A stretch of 64,000 nucleotides of DNA from the NCBI GenBank assembly GCA_030762935.1, contig CM060883.1:96856001-96920000 (forward strand), written 5' to 3'. Positions within the stretch are counted from its first letter, which is position 1; each line of letters opens with the position of its first letter. This document shows, in pieces, positions 25,447 to 38,500 of this stretch. The position numbers and the translations under genes were made by a program. Below the pieces are notes generated by a model. That model saw only the letters and a list, made by a program, of their open reading frames with translations, made no database searches and was not told the DNA's origin. The stretch is from Hymenopus coronatus. Lineage: Eukaryota; Arthropoda; Insecta; Mantodea; Hymenopodidae.

Positions 25447-28027
25447 TCCGTTGCGCAGTTTCGGCTGTTTGAGATTGTGTAGCATACATATTAACAGCGA
25501 GTTTTGTTATCTTGCAGAATTTCGGCTGATTGAGATTGTGCTGCATAATTATTAACAGCGAGTCTTGTTTCCTTGCACAATTTCGGCTGATTGAGATTGT
25601 GTAGCATAATTATTAACAGCGATTCTTGTTACACAGTTTGGGCTGATTGAGATTCTGTAGCATAATTAGTAAAGGCGAGTCTTGTTCCTTTGCACAGTTT
25701 CGGCTGATTGAGATTGTGTAGCATAATTATTAACAGCGAGTCTTGTTCCGTTGCACAGTTTCGGCTGATTGAGTCTGTGCAGCATAGTTATTAACAGCGA
25801 GTCTTGTTCCGTTGCACACTTTCGTCTGATTGAGATTGTGTAGCATAATTATTAACAGCGACTCTTGTTCCGTTGCACAGTTTCGCCTGATTGAGATTGC
25901 GTATCATAATTATTAACAGCGAGTCTTGTTCCGTTGCCCAGTTTCGGTTGATTAAGATTTTGTAGCATAATTATTAACAGTGAGTCATGTTTCGTTGCAC
26001 AGTTTCGGCTGATTGAGATTGCGTATCATAATTAATAAATGCGAGTCTTGTTCTGTTGCACAGTTTCGGCTGATTGAGATTGCTTTTCATAATTATTAAT
26101 AGCGAGTCTTGTTTCCTTGCACAATTTCGGCTGATTGTGATTGTGTAGCATAATTATTAACAGCGAGTCTTGTTTCCTTGCACAATTTCGGCTGATTGAG
26201 ATTGTGTAGCATACTTATTAACAGCGAGTGTTGTTCCGTTGCACAGTTTCGCCAGATTGACATTGTGTAGCATAATTATTAACAGTGAGGCTTGTTTCGT
26301 TGCACAGTGTCGGCTGATTGAAATTGTGTATCATAATTATTAACAGCGAGTCTTGTTGCACAGTTTCGGCTGATTGAGATTGCGTAGCATAATTATTAAC
26401 AGCGAGTCTTGTTTCCTTGCACAGTTTCGGCTGATTGAGATTGTGTATCATAATTATTAACAGCGGGTCTAGATGCACAATTTCGGCTGATTGAGATTGC
26501 CTAGCATAATTATTAACAGCGAGTTTTGTTTCGATGCACAGTTTCGGCCGATTGAGATTGTGTAGCATAATTATTAACAGCGAGTCTTGTTCCGTTGCAC
26601 AGCTTCGGATGATTGAGATTGTGTAGCATAATTATTAACAGCGAGTCTTGTTTCCTTGCACAATTTTTGCTGATTGAGATTGTGTATCATAATTATTAAC
26701 AGCGAGACTTTTTGCACAGTTTCGGCTGATTGAGGTTGTGTAGCTTAATTATTAACTGCGAGTCTTGTTGCACAGTTTCGGCTGATTGAGATTGTGTAGC
26801 ATAATTATTAACACCAAGTCTTGTTGCACAGTTTGGACTGATTGAGATTGCGTAGCATAATTATTAACAGCGAGTCTTGTTGCACAGTTTCGGCTGATTG
26901 AGATTGTGTAGCATAATTATTAACAGCGAGTCTTGTTGCACAGTTTCGGCTGATTGAGATTGCGTAGCACAATTATTAACAGCGAGTCTTGTTTCCTTGC
27001 ACAGTTTTGGCTGATTGAGATTGTGTATCATAATTATTAACAGCGAGTCTTTTTGCACAGTTTCGGCTGATTGAGGTTGTGTAGCTTAATTATTAACTGC
27101 GAGTCTTGTTGCACAGTTTCGGCTGATTGAGATTGTGTAGCATAATTATTAACAGCAAGTCTTGTTGCACAGTTTGGACTGATTGAGATTGCGTAGCATG
27201 ATTATTAACAGCAAGTCTTGTTGCACAGTTTCGCCTAAGTGAGATTGTGTAGCATAATTATTAACAGCGAGTCTTGTTCCGTTGCACAGTTTCGGCTGAT
27301 TGAGATTGCGTAGCATAATTATTAACAGCGAGTCTTGTTCCGTTGCAAAGTTTCGGCAGATTGAGATTGCGTATCCTAATTATTAAAAGCGAGACTTGTT
27401 CCGTTGCGCAGTTTCGGCTGTTTGATATTGTGTAGCATACATATTAACAGCGAGTTTTGTTATCTTGCAGAATTTCGGCTGATTGAGATTGTGCTGCATA
27501 ATTATTAACAGCGAGTCTTGTTTCCTTGCACAATTTCGGCTGATTGAGATTGAGTAGCATAATTATTAACAGCGAGGCTTGTTACACAGTTTGGGCTGAT
27601 TGAGATTCTGTAGCATAATTAGTAAAGGCGAGTCTTGTTCCGTTGCACAGTTTCGGCTGATTGAGATTGTGTAGCATAATTATTAACAGCGAGTCTTGTT
27701 GCACAGTTTCGGCTGATTGAGACTGTGTAGCATGATTATTAATAGCAAGTCTTGTTGCACAGTTTCGCCTAAGTGAGATTGTGTAGCATAATTATTAACA
27801 GCGAGTCTTGTTCCGTTGCACAGTTTCGGCTGATTGAGATTGCGTAGCATAATTATTAACAGCCAGTCTTGTTCCGTTGCAAAGTTTCGGCAGATTGAGA
27901 TTGCGCATCCTAATTATTAACAGCGAGACTTGTTCCGTTGCGCAGTTTCGGCTGTTTGAGATTGTGTAGCATACATATTAACAGCGAGTTTTGTTATCTT
28001 GCAGAATTTCGGCTGATTGAGATTGTG
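25443..28027 (+). repeat. Nested 2,585-bp repeat, copy 1 (partner 30009-32593)
   Basis: This segment recurs 4,566 bp downstream with only a handful of substitutions seen: GAGTCTGTGC here against GAGTTTGTGC, CGCCTAAGTG against CGCCTTAGTG, and GCGAGTCTTG against GCGAGATTTG at 31,209. The right end is sharp at 28,027, with TGTGTTGC here and TGTGCTGC in the partner. Both copies lie inside the first 15-kb block and are repeated again at 40,687-43,271 and 45,253-47,837 in the second, giving four copies. Confidence 0.88.
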
Positions 28028-30008
28028 TTGCATAATTATTAACAGCGAGTCTTGTTTCTTTGCACAGTTTCGGCTGATTGAGATTGTGTAGCATAATTAT
28101 TAACAGCGAGTCTTGTTACACAGTTTGTGCTGATTGAGATTCTGTAGCATAATTAGTAAATGCGAGTCTTGTTCCATTGCACAGTTTCGGCTGATTGAGA
28201 ATGCGTAGCATAATTATTAACAGCGAGTTTTGTTGCACAATTTCAGCTGATTGAGATTGCGTAGCATGATTATTAACATCGAGTTTTGTTGCTCAGTTTG
28301 AGCTGATTGAGATGGCGTAGCATAATTATTAACAGCGTGTCTTGGTCCGTTGCACAGATTCGGCTGATTGAGATTGTGTAGCATAATTATTAACAGCGAG
28401 TCTTGTTCCGTTGCACAGTTTCGGCTGATTGAGTTTGTGCAGCATAGTTATTAACAGCGAGTCTTGTTCCGTTGCACACTTTCGTCTGATTGAGATTGTG
28501 TAGCATAATTATTAACAGCTAGTCTTGTTCCGTTGCACAGTGTCGGCTAATTGAGATTGCGTAGCATAATTATTAACAGCGAGTCTTGTTCCGTTGCACA
28601 GTTTCGCCTGATTGAGATTGCGTATCATAATTATTAACAGCGAGTCTTGTTCCGTTGCCCAGTTTCGGCTGATTAAGAGTTTGTAGCATAATTATTAACA
28701 GTGAGTCTTGTTTCGTTCACAGTTTCGGCTGATTGAGATTGCGTATCATAATTAATAACTGCGAGTCTTGTTCTGTTGCACAGTTTCGGCTGATTGAGAT
28801 TGCTTTTCATAATTATTAATAGCGAGTCTTGTTTCCTTGCACAATTTCGGCTGATTGTGATTGTGTAGCATAATTATTAACAGCGAGTCTTGTTTCCTTG
28901 CACAATTTCGGCTGATTGAGATTGTGTAGCATACTTATTAACAGCGAGTGTTGTTCCGTTGCCCAGTTTCGCCAGATTGACATTGTGTAGCATAATTATT
29001 AACAGTGAGGCTTGGTTCGTTGCACAGTGTCGGCTGATTGAGAGTGCGTAGCATAATTATTAATAGCGAGTCTTGTTCCGTTGCACAGTTTCGGCTGATT
29101 GAAATTGTGTATCATAATTATTAACAGCGAGTCTTGTTGCACAGTTTCGGCTGATTGAGATTGCGTAGCATAATTATTAACAGCGAGTCTTGTTTCCTTG
29201 CACAGTTTCGGCTGATTGAGATTGTGTATCATAATTATTAACAGCGGGTCTAGATGCACAATTTCGGCTGATTGAGATTGCGTAGCATAATTATTAACAG
29301 CGAGTTTTGTTTCGTTGCACAGTTTCGGCTGATTGAGATTGTGTAGCATAATTATTAACAGCGAGTCTTGTTTCCTTGCACAGTTTTGGCTGATTGAGAT
29401 TGTGTATCATAATTATTAACAGCAGGTCTTTTTGCACAGTTTCGGCTGATTGAGGTTGTGTAGCTTAATTATTAACTGCGAGTCTTGTTGCACAGTTTCG
29501 GCTGATTGAGATTGTGTAGCATAATTATTAACAGCAAGTCTTGTTGCACAGTTTGGACTGATTGAGATTGCGTAGCATAATTATTAACAGCGAGTCTTGT
29601 TGCACAGTTTCGGCTGATTGAGATTGCGTAGCATAATTATTAACAGCGAGTCTTGTTTCCTTGCACAGTTACGGCTGATTGAGATTGTGTATCATAATTA
29701 TTAACAGCGAGTCTTGTTCCGTTGCACAGTTTCGCCTGATTGAGATTGTGTAGCATAATTATTAACAGCGAGTCTTGTTGCACAGTTTCGGCTGATTGAG
29801 ACTGTGTAGCATGATTATTAACAGCAAGTCTTGTTGCACAGTTTCGCCTAAGTGAGATTGTGTAGCATAATTATTAACAGCGAGTCTTGTTCCGTTGCAC
29901 AGTTTCGGCTGATTGAGATTGCGTAGCATAATTATTAACAGCGAGTCTTGTTCCGTTGCAAAGTTTCGGCAGATTGAGATTGCGTATCCTAATTATTAAC
30001 AGCGAGAC

Positions 30009-32593
30009 TTGTTCCGTTGCGCAGTTTCGGCTGTTTGAGATTGTGTAGCATACATATTAACAGCGAGTTTTGTTATCTTGCAGAATTTCGGCTGATTGAG
30101 GTTGTGCTGCATAATTATTAACAGCGAGTCTTGTTTCCTTGCACAATTTCGGCTGATTGAGATTGTGTAGCATAATTATTAACAGCGATTCTTGTTACAC
30201 AGTTTGGGCTGATTGAGATTCTGTAGCATAATTAGTAAAGGCCAGTCTTGTTCCTTTGCACAGTTTCGGCTGATTGAGATTGTGTAGCATAATTATTAAC
30301 AGCGAGTCTTGTTCCGTTGCACAGTTTCGGCTGATTGAGTTTGTGCAGCATAGTTATTAACAGCGAGTCTTGTTCCGTTGCACACTTTCGTCTGATTGAG
30401 ATTGTGTAGCATAATTATTAACAGCGACTCTTGTTCCGTTGCACAGTTTCGCCTGATTGAGATTGCGTATCATAATTATTAACAGCGAGTCTTGTTCCGT
30501 TGCCCAGTTTCGGTTGATTAAGATTTTGTAGCATAATTATTAACAGTGAGTCATGTTTCGTTGCACAGTTTCGGCTGATTGAGATTGCGTATCATAATTA
30601 ATAAATGCGAGTCTTGTTCTGTTGCACAGTTTCGGCTGATTGAGATTGCTTTTCATAATTATTAATAGCGAGTCTTGTTTCCTTGCACAATTTCGGCTGA
30701 TTGTGATTGTGTAGCATAATTATTAACAGCGAGTCTTGTTTCCTTGCACAATTTCGGCTGATTGAGATTGTGTAGCATACTTATTAACAGCGAGTGTTGT
30801 TCCGTTGCACAGTTTCGCCAGATTGACATTGTGTAGCATAATTATTAACAGTGAGGCTTGTTTCGTTGCACAGTGTCGGCTGATTGAAATTGTGTATCAT
30901 AATTATTAACAGCGAGTCTTGTTGCACAGTTTCGGCTGATTGAGATTGCGTAGCATAATTATTAACAGCGAGTCTTGTTTCCTTGCACAGTTTCGGCTGA
31001 TTGAGATTGTGTATCATAATTATTAACAGCGGGTCTAGATGCACAATTTCGGCTGATTGAGATTGCCTAGCATAATTATTAACAGCGAGTTTTGTTTCGA
31101 TGCACAGTTTCGGCCGATTGAGATTGTGTAGCATAATTATTAACAGCGAGTCTTGTTCCGTTGCACAGCTTCGGATGATTGAGATTGTGTAGCATAATTA
31201 TTAACAGCGAGATTTGTTTCCTTGCACAATTTTTGCTGATTGAGATTGTGTATCATAATTATTAACAGCGAGACTTTTTGCACAGTTTCGGCTGATTGAG
31301 GTTGTGTAGCTTAATTATTAACTGCGAGTCTTGTTGCACAGTTTCGGCTGATTGAGATTGTGTAGCATAATTATTAACACCAAGTCTTGTTGCACAGTTT
31401 GGACTGATTGAGATTGCGTAGCATAATTATTAACAGCGAGTCTTGTTGCACAGTTTCGGCTGATTGAGATTGTGTAGCATAATTATTAACAGCGAGTCTT
31501 GTTGCACAGTTTCGGCTGATTGAGATTGCGTAGCACAATTATTAACAGCGAGTCTTGTTTCCTTGCACAGTTTTGGCTGATTGAGATTGTGTATCATAAT
31601 TATTAACAGCGAGTCTTTTTGCACAGTTTCGGCTGATTGAGGTTGTGTAGCTTAATTATTAACTGCGAGTCTTGTTGCACAGTTTCGGCTGATTGAGATT
31701 GTGTAGCATAATTATTAACAGCAAGTCTTGTTGCACAGTTTGGACTGATTGAGATTGCGTAGCATGATTATTAACAGCAAGTCTTGTTGCACAGTTTCGC
31801 CTAAGTGAGATTGTGTAGCATAATTATTAACAGCGAGTCTTGTTCCGTTGCACAGTTTCGGCTGATTGAGATTGCGTAGCATAATTATTAACAGCGAGTC
31901 TTGTTCCGTTGCAAAGTTTCGGCAGATTGAGATTGCGTATCCTAATTATTAAAAGCGAGACTTGTTCCGTTGCGCAGTTTCGGCTGTTTGATATTGTGTA
32001 GCATACATATTAACAGCGAGTTTTGTTATCTTGCAGAATTTCGGCTGATTGAGATTGTGCTGCATAATTATTAACAGCGAGTCTTGTTTCCTTGCACAAT
32101 TTCGGCTGATTGAGATTGAGTAGCATAATTATTAACAGCGAGGCTTGTTACACAGTTTGGGCTGATTGAGATTCTGTAGCATAATTAGTAAAGGCGAGTC
32201 TTGTTCCGTTGCACAGTTTCGGCTGATTGAGATTGTGTAGCATAATTATTAACAGCGAGTCTTGTTGCACAGTTTCGGCTGATTGAGACTGTGTAGCATG
32301 ATTATTAATAGCAAGTCTTGTTGCACAGTTTCGCCTTAGTGAGATTGTGTAGCATAATTATTAACAGCGAGTCTTGTTCCGTTGCACAGTTTCGGCTGAT
32401 TGAGATTGCGTAGCATAATTATTAACAGCCAGTCTTGTTCCGTTGCAAAGTTTCGGCAGATTGAGATTGCGCATCCTAATTATTAACAGCGAGACTTGTT
32501 CCGTTGCGCAGTTTCGGCTGTTTGAGATTGTGTAGCATACATATTAACAGCGAGTTTTGTTATCTTGCAGAATTTCGGCTGATTGAGATTGTG
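30009..32593 (+). repeat. Nested 2,585-bp repeat, copy 2 (partner 25443-28027)
   Basis: This is the second copy of the nested repeat in the first 15-kb block. Upstream of it, 29,343-30,008 resembles 18,605-19,326 (offset about 10,738 falling to 10,682, a one-monomer step), so it keeps the flank also found at the left of the block. That suggests the copy at 25,443 is the recombinant one and this copy has the older left context. The ordering is inference. Confidence 0.85.
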
Positions 32594-35500
32594 CTGCATA
32601 ATTATTAACAGCGAGTCTTGTTTCCTTGCACAATTTCGGCTGATTGAGATTGTGTAGCATAATTATTAACAGCGAGTCTTGTTACACAGTTTGGGCTGAT
32701 TGAGATTCTGTAGCATAATTAGTAAAAGCGAGTCTTGTTCCGTTGCACAGTTTCGGCTGATTGAGATTGCTTAGCATAATTATTAACAGCGAGTTTTGTT
32801 GCACAATTTCAGCTGATTGAGATTGCGTAGCATGATTATTAACATCGAGTTTTGTTGCTCAGTTTCGGCTGATTGAGATGGCGTAGCATAATTATTAACA
32901 GCGAGTCTTGTTCCGTTGCACAGATTCGGCTGATTGAGATTGTGTAGCATAATTATTAACAGCGAGTCTTGTTCCGTTGCACAGTTTCGGCTGATTGAGT
33001 TTGTGCAGCATAGTTATTAACAGCGAGTCTTGTTCCGTTGCACACTTTCGTCTGATTGAGATTGTGTAGCATAATTATTAACAGCGACTCTTGTTCCGTT
33101 GCACAGTGTCTGCTGATTGAGATTGCGTAGCATAATTATTAACAGCGAGTCTTGTTCCGTTGCACAGTTTCGGCTGATTGAGATTGCGTATCATAATTAT
33201 TAACAGCGAGTCTTGTTCCGTTGCCCAGTTTCGGCTGATTGAGATTGTGTAGCATAATTATTAACAGTGAGTCTTGTTTCGTTGCACAGTTTCGGCTAAT
33301 TGAGATTGCGTATCATAATTAATAACTGAGAGTCTTGTTCTGTTGCACAGTTTCGGCTGATTGAGATTGCTTATCATAATAATTAATAGCGAGTCTTGTT
33401 TCCTTGCACAATTTCGGCTGATTGAGATTGTGTAACATAATTATTAACAGCGAGTCTTGTTTCCTTGCACAATTTCGGCTGATTGAGATTGTGTAGCATA
33501 CTTATTAACAGCGAGTGTTGTTCCGTTGCACAGTTTCGCCAGATTGACTTTGTGTAGCATAATTATTAACAGTGAGTCTTGTTCCGTTGCACAGTTTCGG
33601 CTGATTGAAATTGTGTATCATAATTATTAACAGCTAGTCTTGTTGCACAGTTTCGGCTGATTGAGATTGCGTAGCATAATTATTAACAGCGAGTCTTGCT
33701 TCCTTGCACAGTTTCGGCTGATTGAGATTGTGTATCATAACTATTAACAGCTAGTCTTGTTGCACAGTTTCGGCTGATAGATATTGTGTAGCATAATTAT
33801 TAACAGCGAGTCTTGTTCCGTTGCACAGCTTCGGATGATTGAGATTGTGTAGCATAATTATTAACAGCGAGTCTTGTTTCCTTGCACAGTTTTGGCTGAT
33901 TGAGATTGTGTATCATAATTATTAACAGCGAGTCTTTTTGCACAGTTTCGGCTGATTGAGGTTGTGTAGCTTAATTATTAACTGCGAGTCTTGTTGCACA
34001 GTTTCGGCTGATTGAGATTGTGTAGCATAATTATTAACAGCAAGTCTTGTTGCACAGTTTGGACTGATTGAGATTGCGTAGCATAATTATTAACAGCGAG
34101 TCTTGTTGCACAGTTTCGGCTGATTGAGATTGTGTAGCATAATTATTAACAGCGAGTCTTGTTGCACAGTTTCGGCTGATTGAGATTGCGTAGCATAATT
34201 ATTAACAGCGAGTCTTGTTTCCTTGCACAGTTACGGCTGATTGAGATTGTGTATCATAATTATTAACAGCGAGTCTTGTTCCGTTGCACAGTTTCGCCTG
34301 ATTGAGATTGTGTAGCATAATTATTAACAGCGAGTCTTGTTGCACAGTTTCGGCTGATTGAGACTGTGTAGCATGATTATTAACAGCAAGTCTTGTTGCA
34401 CAGTTTCGCCTAAGTGAGATTGTGTAGCATAATTATTAACAGCGAGTCTTGTTCCGTTGCACAGTTTCGGCTGATTGAGATTGCGTAGCATAATTATTAA
34501 CAGCGAGTCTTGTTCCGTTGCAAAGTTTCGGCAGATTGAGATTGCGTATCCTAATTATTAACAGCGAGACTTGTTCCGTTGCGCAGTTTCGGCTGTTTGA
34601 GATTGTGTAGCATACATATTAACAGCGAGTTTTGTTATCTTGCAGAATTTCGGCTGATTGAGATTGTGCTGCATAATTATTAACAGCGAGTCTTGTTTCC
34701 TTGCACAATTTCGGCTGATTGAGATTGTGTAGCATAATTATTAACAGCGATTCTTGTTACACAGTTTGGGCTGATTGAGATTCTGTAGCATAATTAGTAA
34801 AGGCGAGTCTTGTTCCTTTGCACAGTTTCGGCTGATTGAGATTGTGTAGCATAATTATTAACAGCGAGTCTTGTTCCGTTGCACAGTTTCGGCTGATTGA
34901 GTTTGTGCAGCATAGTTATTAACAGCGAGTCTTGTTCCGTTGCACACTTTCGTCTGATTGAGATTATGTAGCATAATTATTAACAGCGACTCTTGTTCCG
35001 TTGCACAGTTTCGCCTGATTGAGATTGCGTATCATAATTATTAACAGCGAGTCTTGTTCCGTTGCCCAGTTTCGGTTGATTAAGATTTTGTAGCATAATT
35101 ATTAACACTGAGTCATGTTTCGTTGCACAGTTTAGGCTGATTGAGATTGCGTATCATAATTAATAAATGCGAGTCTTGTTCTGTTGCACAGTTTCGGCTG
35201 ATTGAGATTGCGTAGCATAATTATTAACATCGAGTCTTGTTCCGTTGCAAAGTTTCGACAGATTGAGATTGCGTATCCTAATTATTAACTGCGAGACTTG
35301 TTCCGTTGCACAGTTTCGTCTGTTTGAGACTGTGTAGCATACATATTAACAGCGAGTTTTGTTATCTTGCAGAATTTCGGGTGATTGAGATTGTGTTGCA
35401 TAATTATTAACAGCGAGTCTTGTTTCCTTGCACAGTTTCGGCTGATTGAGATTGTGTAGCATAATTATTAACAGCGAGTCTTGTTACACAGTTTGGGCTG

Positions 35501-38500
35501 ATTGAGATTCTGTAGCATAATTAGTAAATACGAGTCTTGTTCCATTGCACAGTTTCGGCTGATTGAGATTGCGTAGCATAATTATTAACAGCGAGTTTTG
35601 TTGCACAATTTCAGCTGATTGAGATTGCGTAGCATGATTATTAACATCGAGTTTTGTTGCTCAGTTTGGGATGATTGAGATGGCGTAGCATAATTATTAA
35701 CAGCGAGTCTTGTTCCGTTGCACAGATTCGGCTGATTGAGATTGTGTAGCATAATTATTAACAGCGAGTCTTGTTCCGTTGCACAGTTTCGGCTGATTGA
35801 GTTTGTGCAGCATAGTTATTAACAGCGAGTCTTGTTCCGTTGCACACTTTCGTCTGATTGAGATTGTGTAGCATAATTATTAACAGCGATTCTTGTTCCG
35901 TTGCACAGTGTCGGCTGATTGAGATTGCGTAGCATAATTATTAACAGCGAGTCTTGTTCCGTTGCACAGTTTCGCCTGATTGAGATTGCGTATCATAATT
36001 ATTAACAGCGAGTCTTGTTCCGTTGCCCAGTTTCGGCTGATTAAGATTTTGTAGCATAATTATTAACAGTGAGTCTTGTTTCGTTGCACAGTTTCGGCTG
36101 ATTGAGATTGCGTATCATAATTAATAACTGCGAGTCTTGTTCTGTTGCACAGTTTCGGCTGATTGAGATTGCTTTTCATAATTATTAATAGCGAGTCTTG
36201 CTTCCTTGCACAATTTCGGCTGATATTGATTGTGTAGCATAATTATTAACAGCGAGTCTTGTTTCCTTGCGCAATTTCGGCTGATTGAGATTGTGTATCA
36301 TACTTATTAACAGCGAGTGTTGTTCCGTTGCACAGTTTCGCCAGATTGACATTGTGTAGCATAATTATTAACAGTGAGGCTTGTTTCGTTGCACAGTGTC
36401 GGCTGATTGAGAGTGCGTAGCATAATTATTAATAGCGAGTCTTGTTCCGTTGCACAGTTTCGGCTGATTGAAATTGTGTATCATAATTATTAACAGCGAG
36501 TCTTGTTGCACAGTTTCGGCTGATTGAGATTGCGTAGCATAATTATTAGCAGCGAGTCTTGTTTCCTTGCACAGTTTCGGCTGATTGAGATTGTGTATCA
36601 TAATTATTAACAGCGGGTCTAGATGCACAATTTCGGCTGATTTAGATTGCGTAGTATAATTATTAACAGCGAGTTTTGTTTCGTTTCACAGTTTCGGCTG
36701 ATTGAGATTGTGTAGCATAATTATTAACAGCGAGTCTTGTTCCGTTGCACAGCTTCAGATGATTGAGATTGTGTAGCATAATTATTAACAGCGAGTCTTG
36801 TTTCCTTGCACAGTTTTGTCTGATTGAGATTGTGTATCATAATTATTAACAGCGAGTCTTTTTGCACAGTTTCGGCTGATTGAGGTTTGTAGCATAATTA
36901 TTAACTGCGAGTCTTGTTGCACAGTTTCGGCTGATTGAGATTGTGTAGCATAATTATTAACAGCAAGTCTTGTTGCACAGTTTGGACTGATTGAGATGGC
37001 GTAGCATAATTATTAACAGCGAGCCTTGTTGCATAGTTTCGGCTGATTGAGATTGTGCAGCATAATTATTAACAGCGAGTCTTGTTGCACAGTTTCGGCT
37101 GATTGAGATTGCGTAGCATAATTATTAACAGCGAGTCTTATATCCTTGCACGGTAACGGCTGATGGAGATTGTGTATCATAGTTATTAACAGCGAGACTT
37201 GTTGCACAGTTTCGGCTGATTGAGATTGTGTAGCATAATTATTAACAGAGAGTCTTGTTGCACAGTTTCGGCTGATTGAGACTGTGTAGCGTGGTTATTA
37301 ACAGCGAGTCTTGTTGCAAAGTTTCGCCTAAGTGAGATTGTGTAGCATAATTATTAACAGCGAGTCTTGTTCCGTTGCACAGTTTCGGCTGATTGAGATT
37401 GGGTAGCACAATTATTAACAGCGAGTCTTGTTCCGTTGCACAGTTTCGGCTGATTGAGATTGCGTATCATAATTATTAACAGCGAGACTTGTTCCGTTGC
37501 ACAGTTTCGGCTGATTGAGATTGTGTAGCAACATATTAACAGCGAGTTTTGTTATCTTGCAAAATTTCGGCTGATTGAGATTGTGTAGCATAATTATTAA
37601 GAGCGAGTCTTGTTTCCTTGCACAATTTCGGCTGATTGAGATTGTGTAGCATAATTATTAACAGCGAGTCTTGTTGCACAGTTTGGGCTGATTGAGATTC
37701 TGTAGCATAATTATTAAAGTCGAGACTTGTTCCGTTGCACAGTTTCGGCTGATTGAGATTGCGTAGCATAATTATTAACAGCGAGTTTTGTTGCTCAGTT
37801 TCAGCTGATTGAGATGGCGTAGCATAATTATTAACAGCATGTCTTGTTGCACAGTTTCGGCTGATTGAGATTGTGTAGCATAATTATTAACAGCGAGTCT
37901 TGTTCCGTTGCCCAGTTTCGGCTGACTGAGATTGTGTAGCATAATTATTAACAGCCAGTCTTGTTTATTTGCACAGTTTCGGCTGAATGAGATTGTGTAT
38001 CATAATTATTAACAGCGAGTCTTTTTGCACAGTTTCGGCTGATTGAGATGGCGTAGCATAATTATTAACAGCGAGTCTTGTTGCACAGTTTCGGCTGATT
38101 GAGGCTGTGTAGCCTGATTATTAACAGCGAGTCTTGTTGCACATTTTCGGCTGATTGAGATTGTGTAGCATAATTATTCACAGTGAGTCTTGTTTCGTTG
38201 CACAGTTTCGGCTGATTGAGATTGCGTATCATAATTAATAACTGCGAGTCTTGTTCTGTTGCACACTTTCGGCTGATTGAGATTGCTTATCATAATTATT
38301 AATAGCGAGTCTTGTTTCCTTGCACAATTTGGCTGATTGTGATTGTGTAGCATAATTATTAACAGCGAGTCTTGTTTCCTTGCACACTTTCGGCTGATTG
38401 AGATTGTGTAGCATACTTATTAACAGCGAGTGTTGTTCCGTTGCACGGTTTTGGCTGATTGAGATTGTGTTGCATAATTATTAATAGCGAGTCTTGTTGC

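Larger units (their letters stand above)
18543..33786 (+). repeat. 15,244-bp tandem block, copy 1
   Basis: This block is followed directly by a second copy at a constant offset of 15,244 bp. I compared many points and found no mismatch. Shared private variants include AGATTATGTAGC (19,729), the TGATATTGATTG unit (20,980), GAGTCTGTGCAGC (25,772), the one-base-short TTTCGTTCACAG unit (28,710), GAGGTTGTGCTGC (30,099) and CGCCTTAGTGAG (32,332). The left breakpoint lies within 18,539-18,543, where ATTG is shared by both sides. The block holds about 260 monomers and is internally a mosaic of older duplications. Confidence 0.93.
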
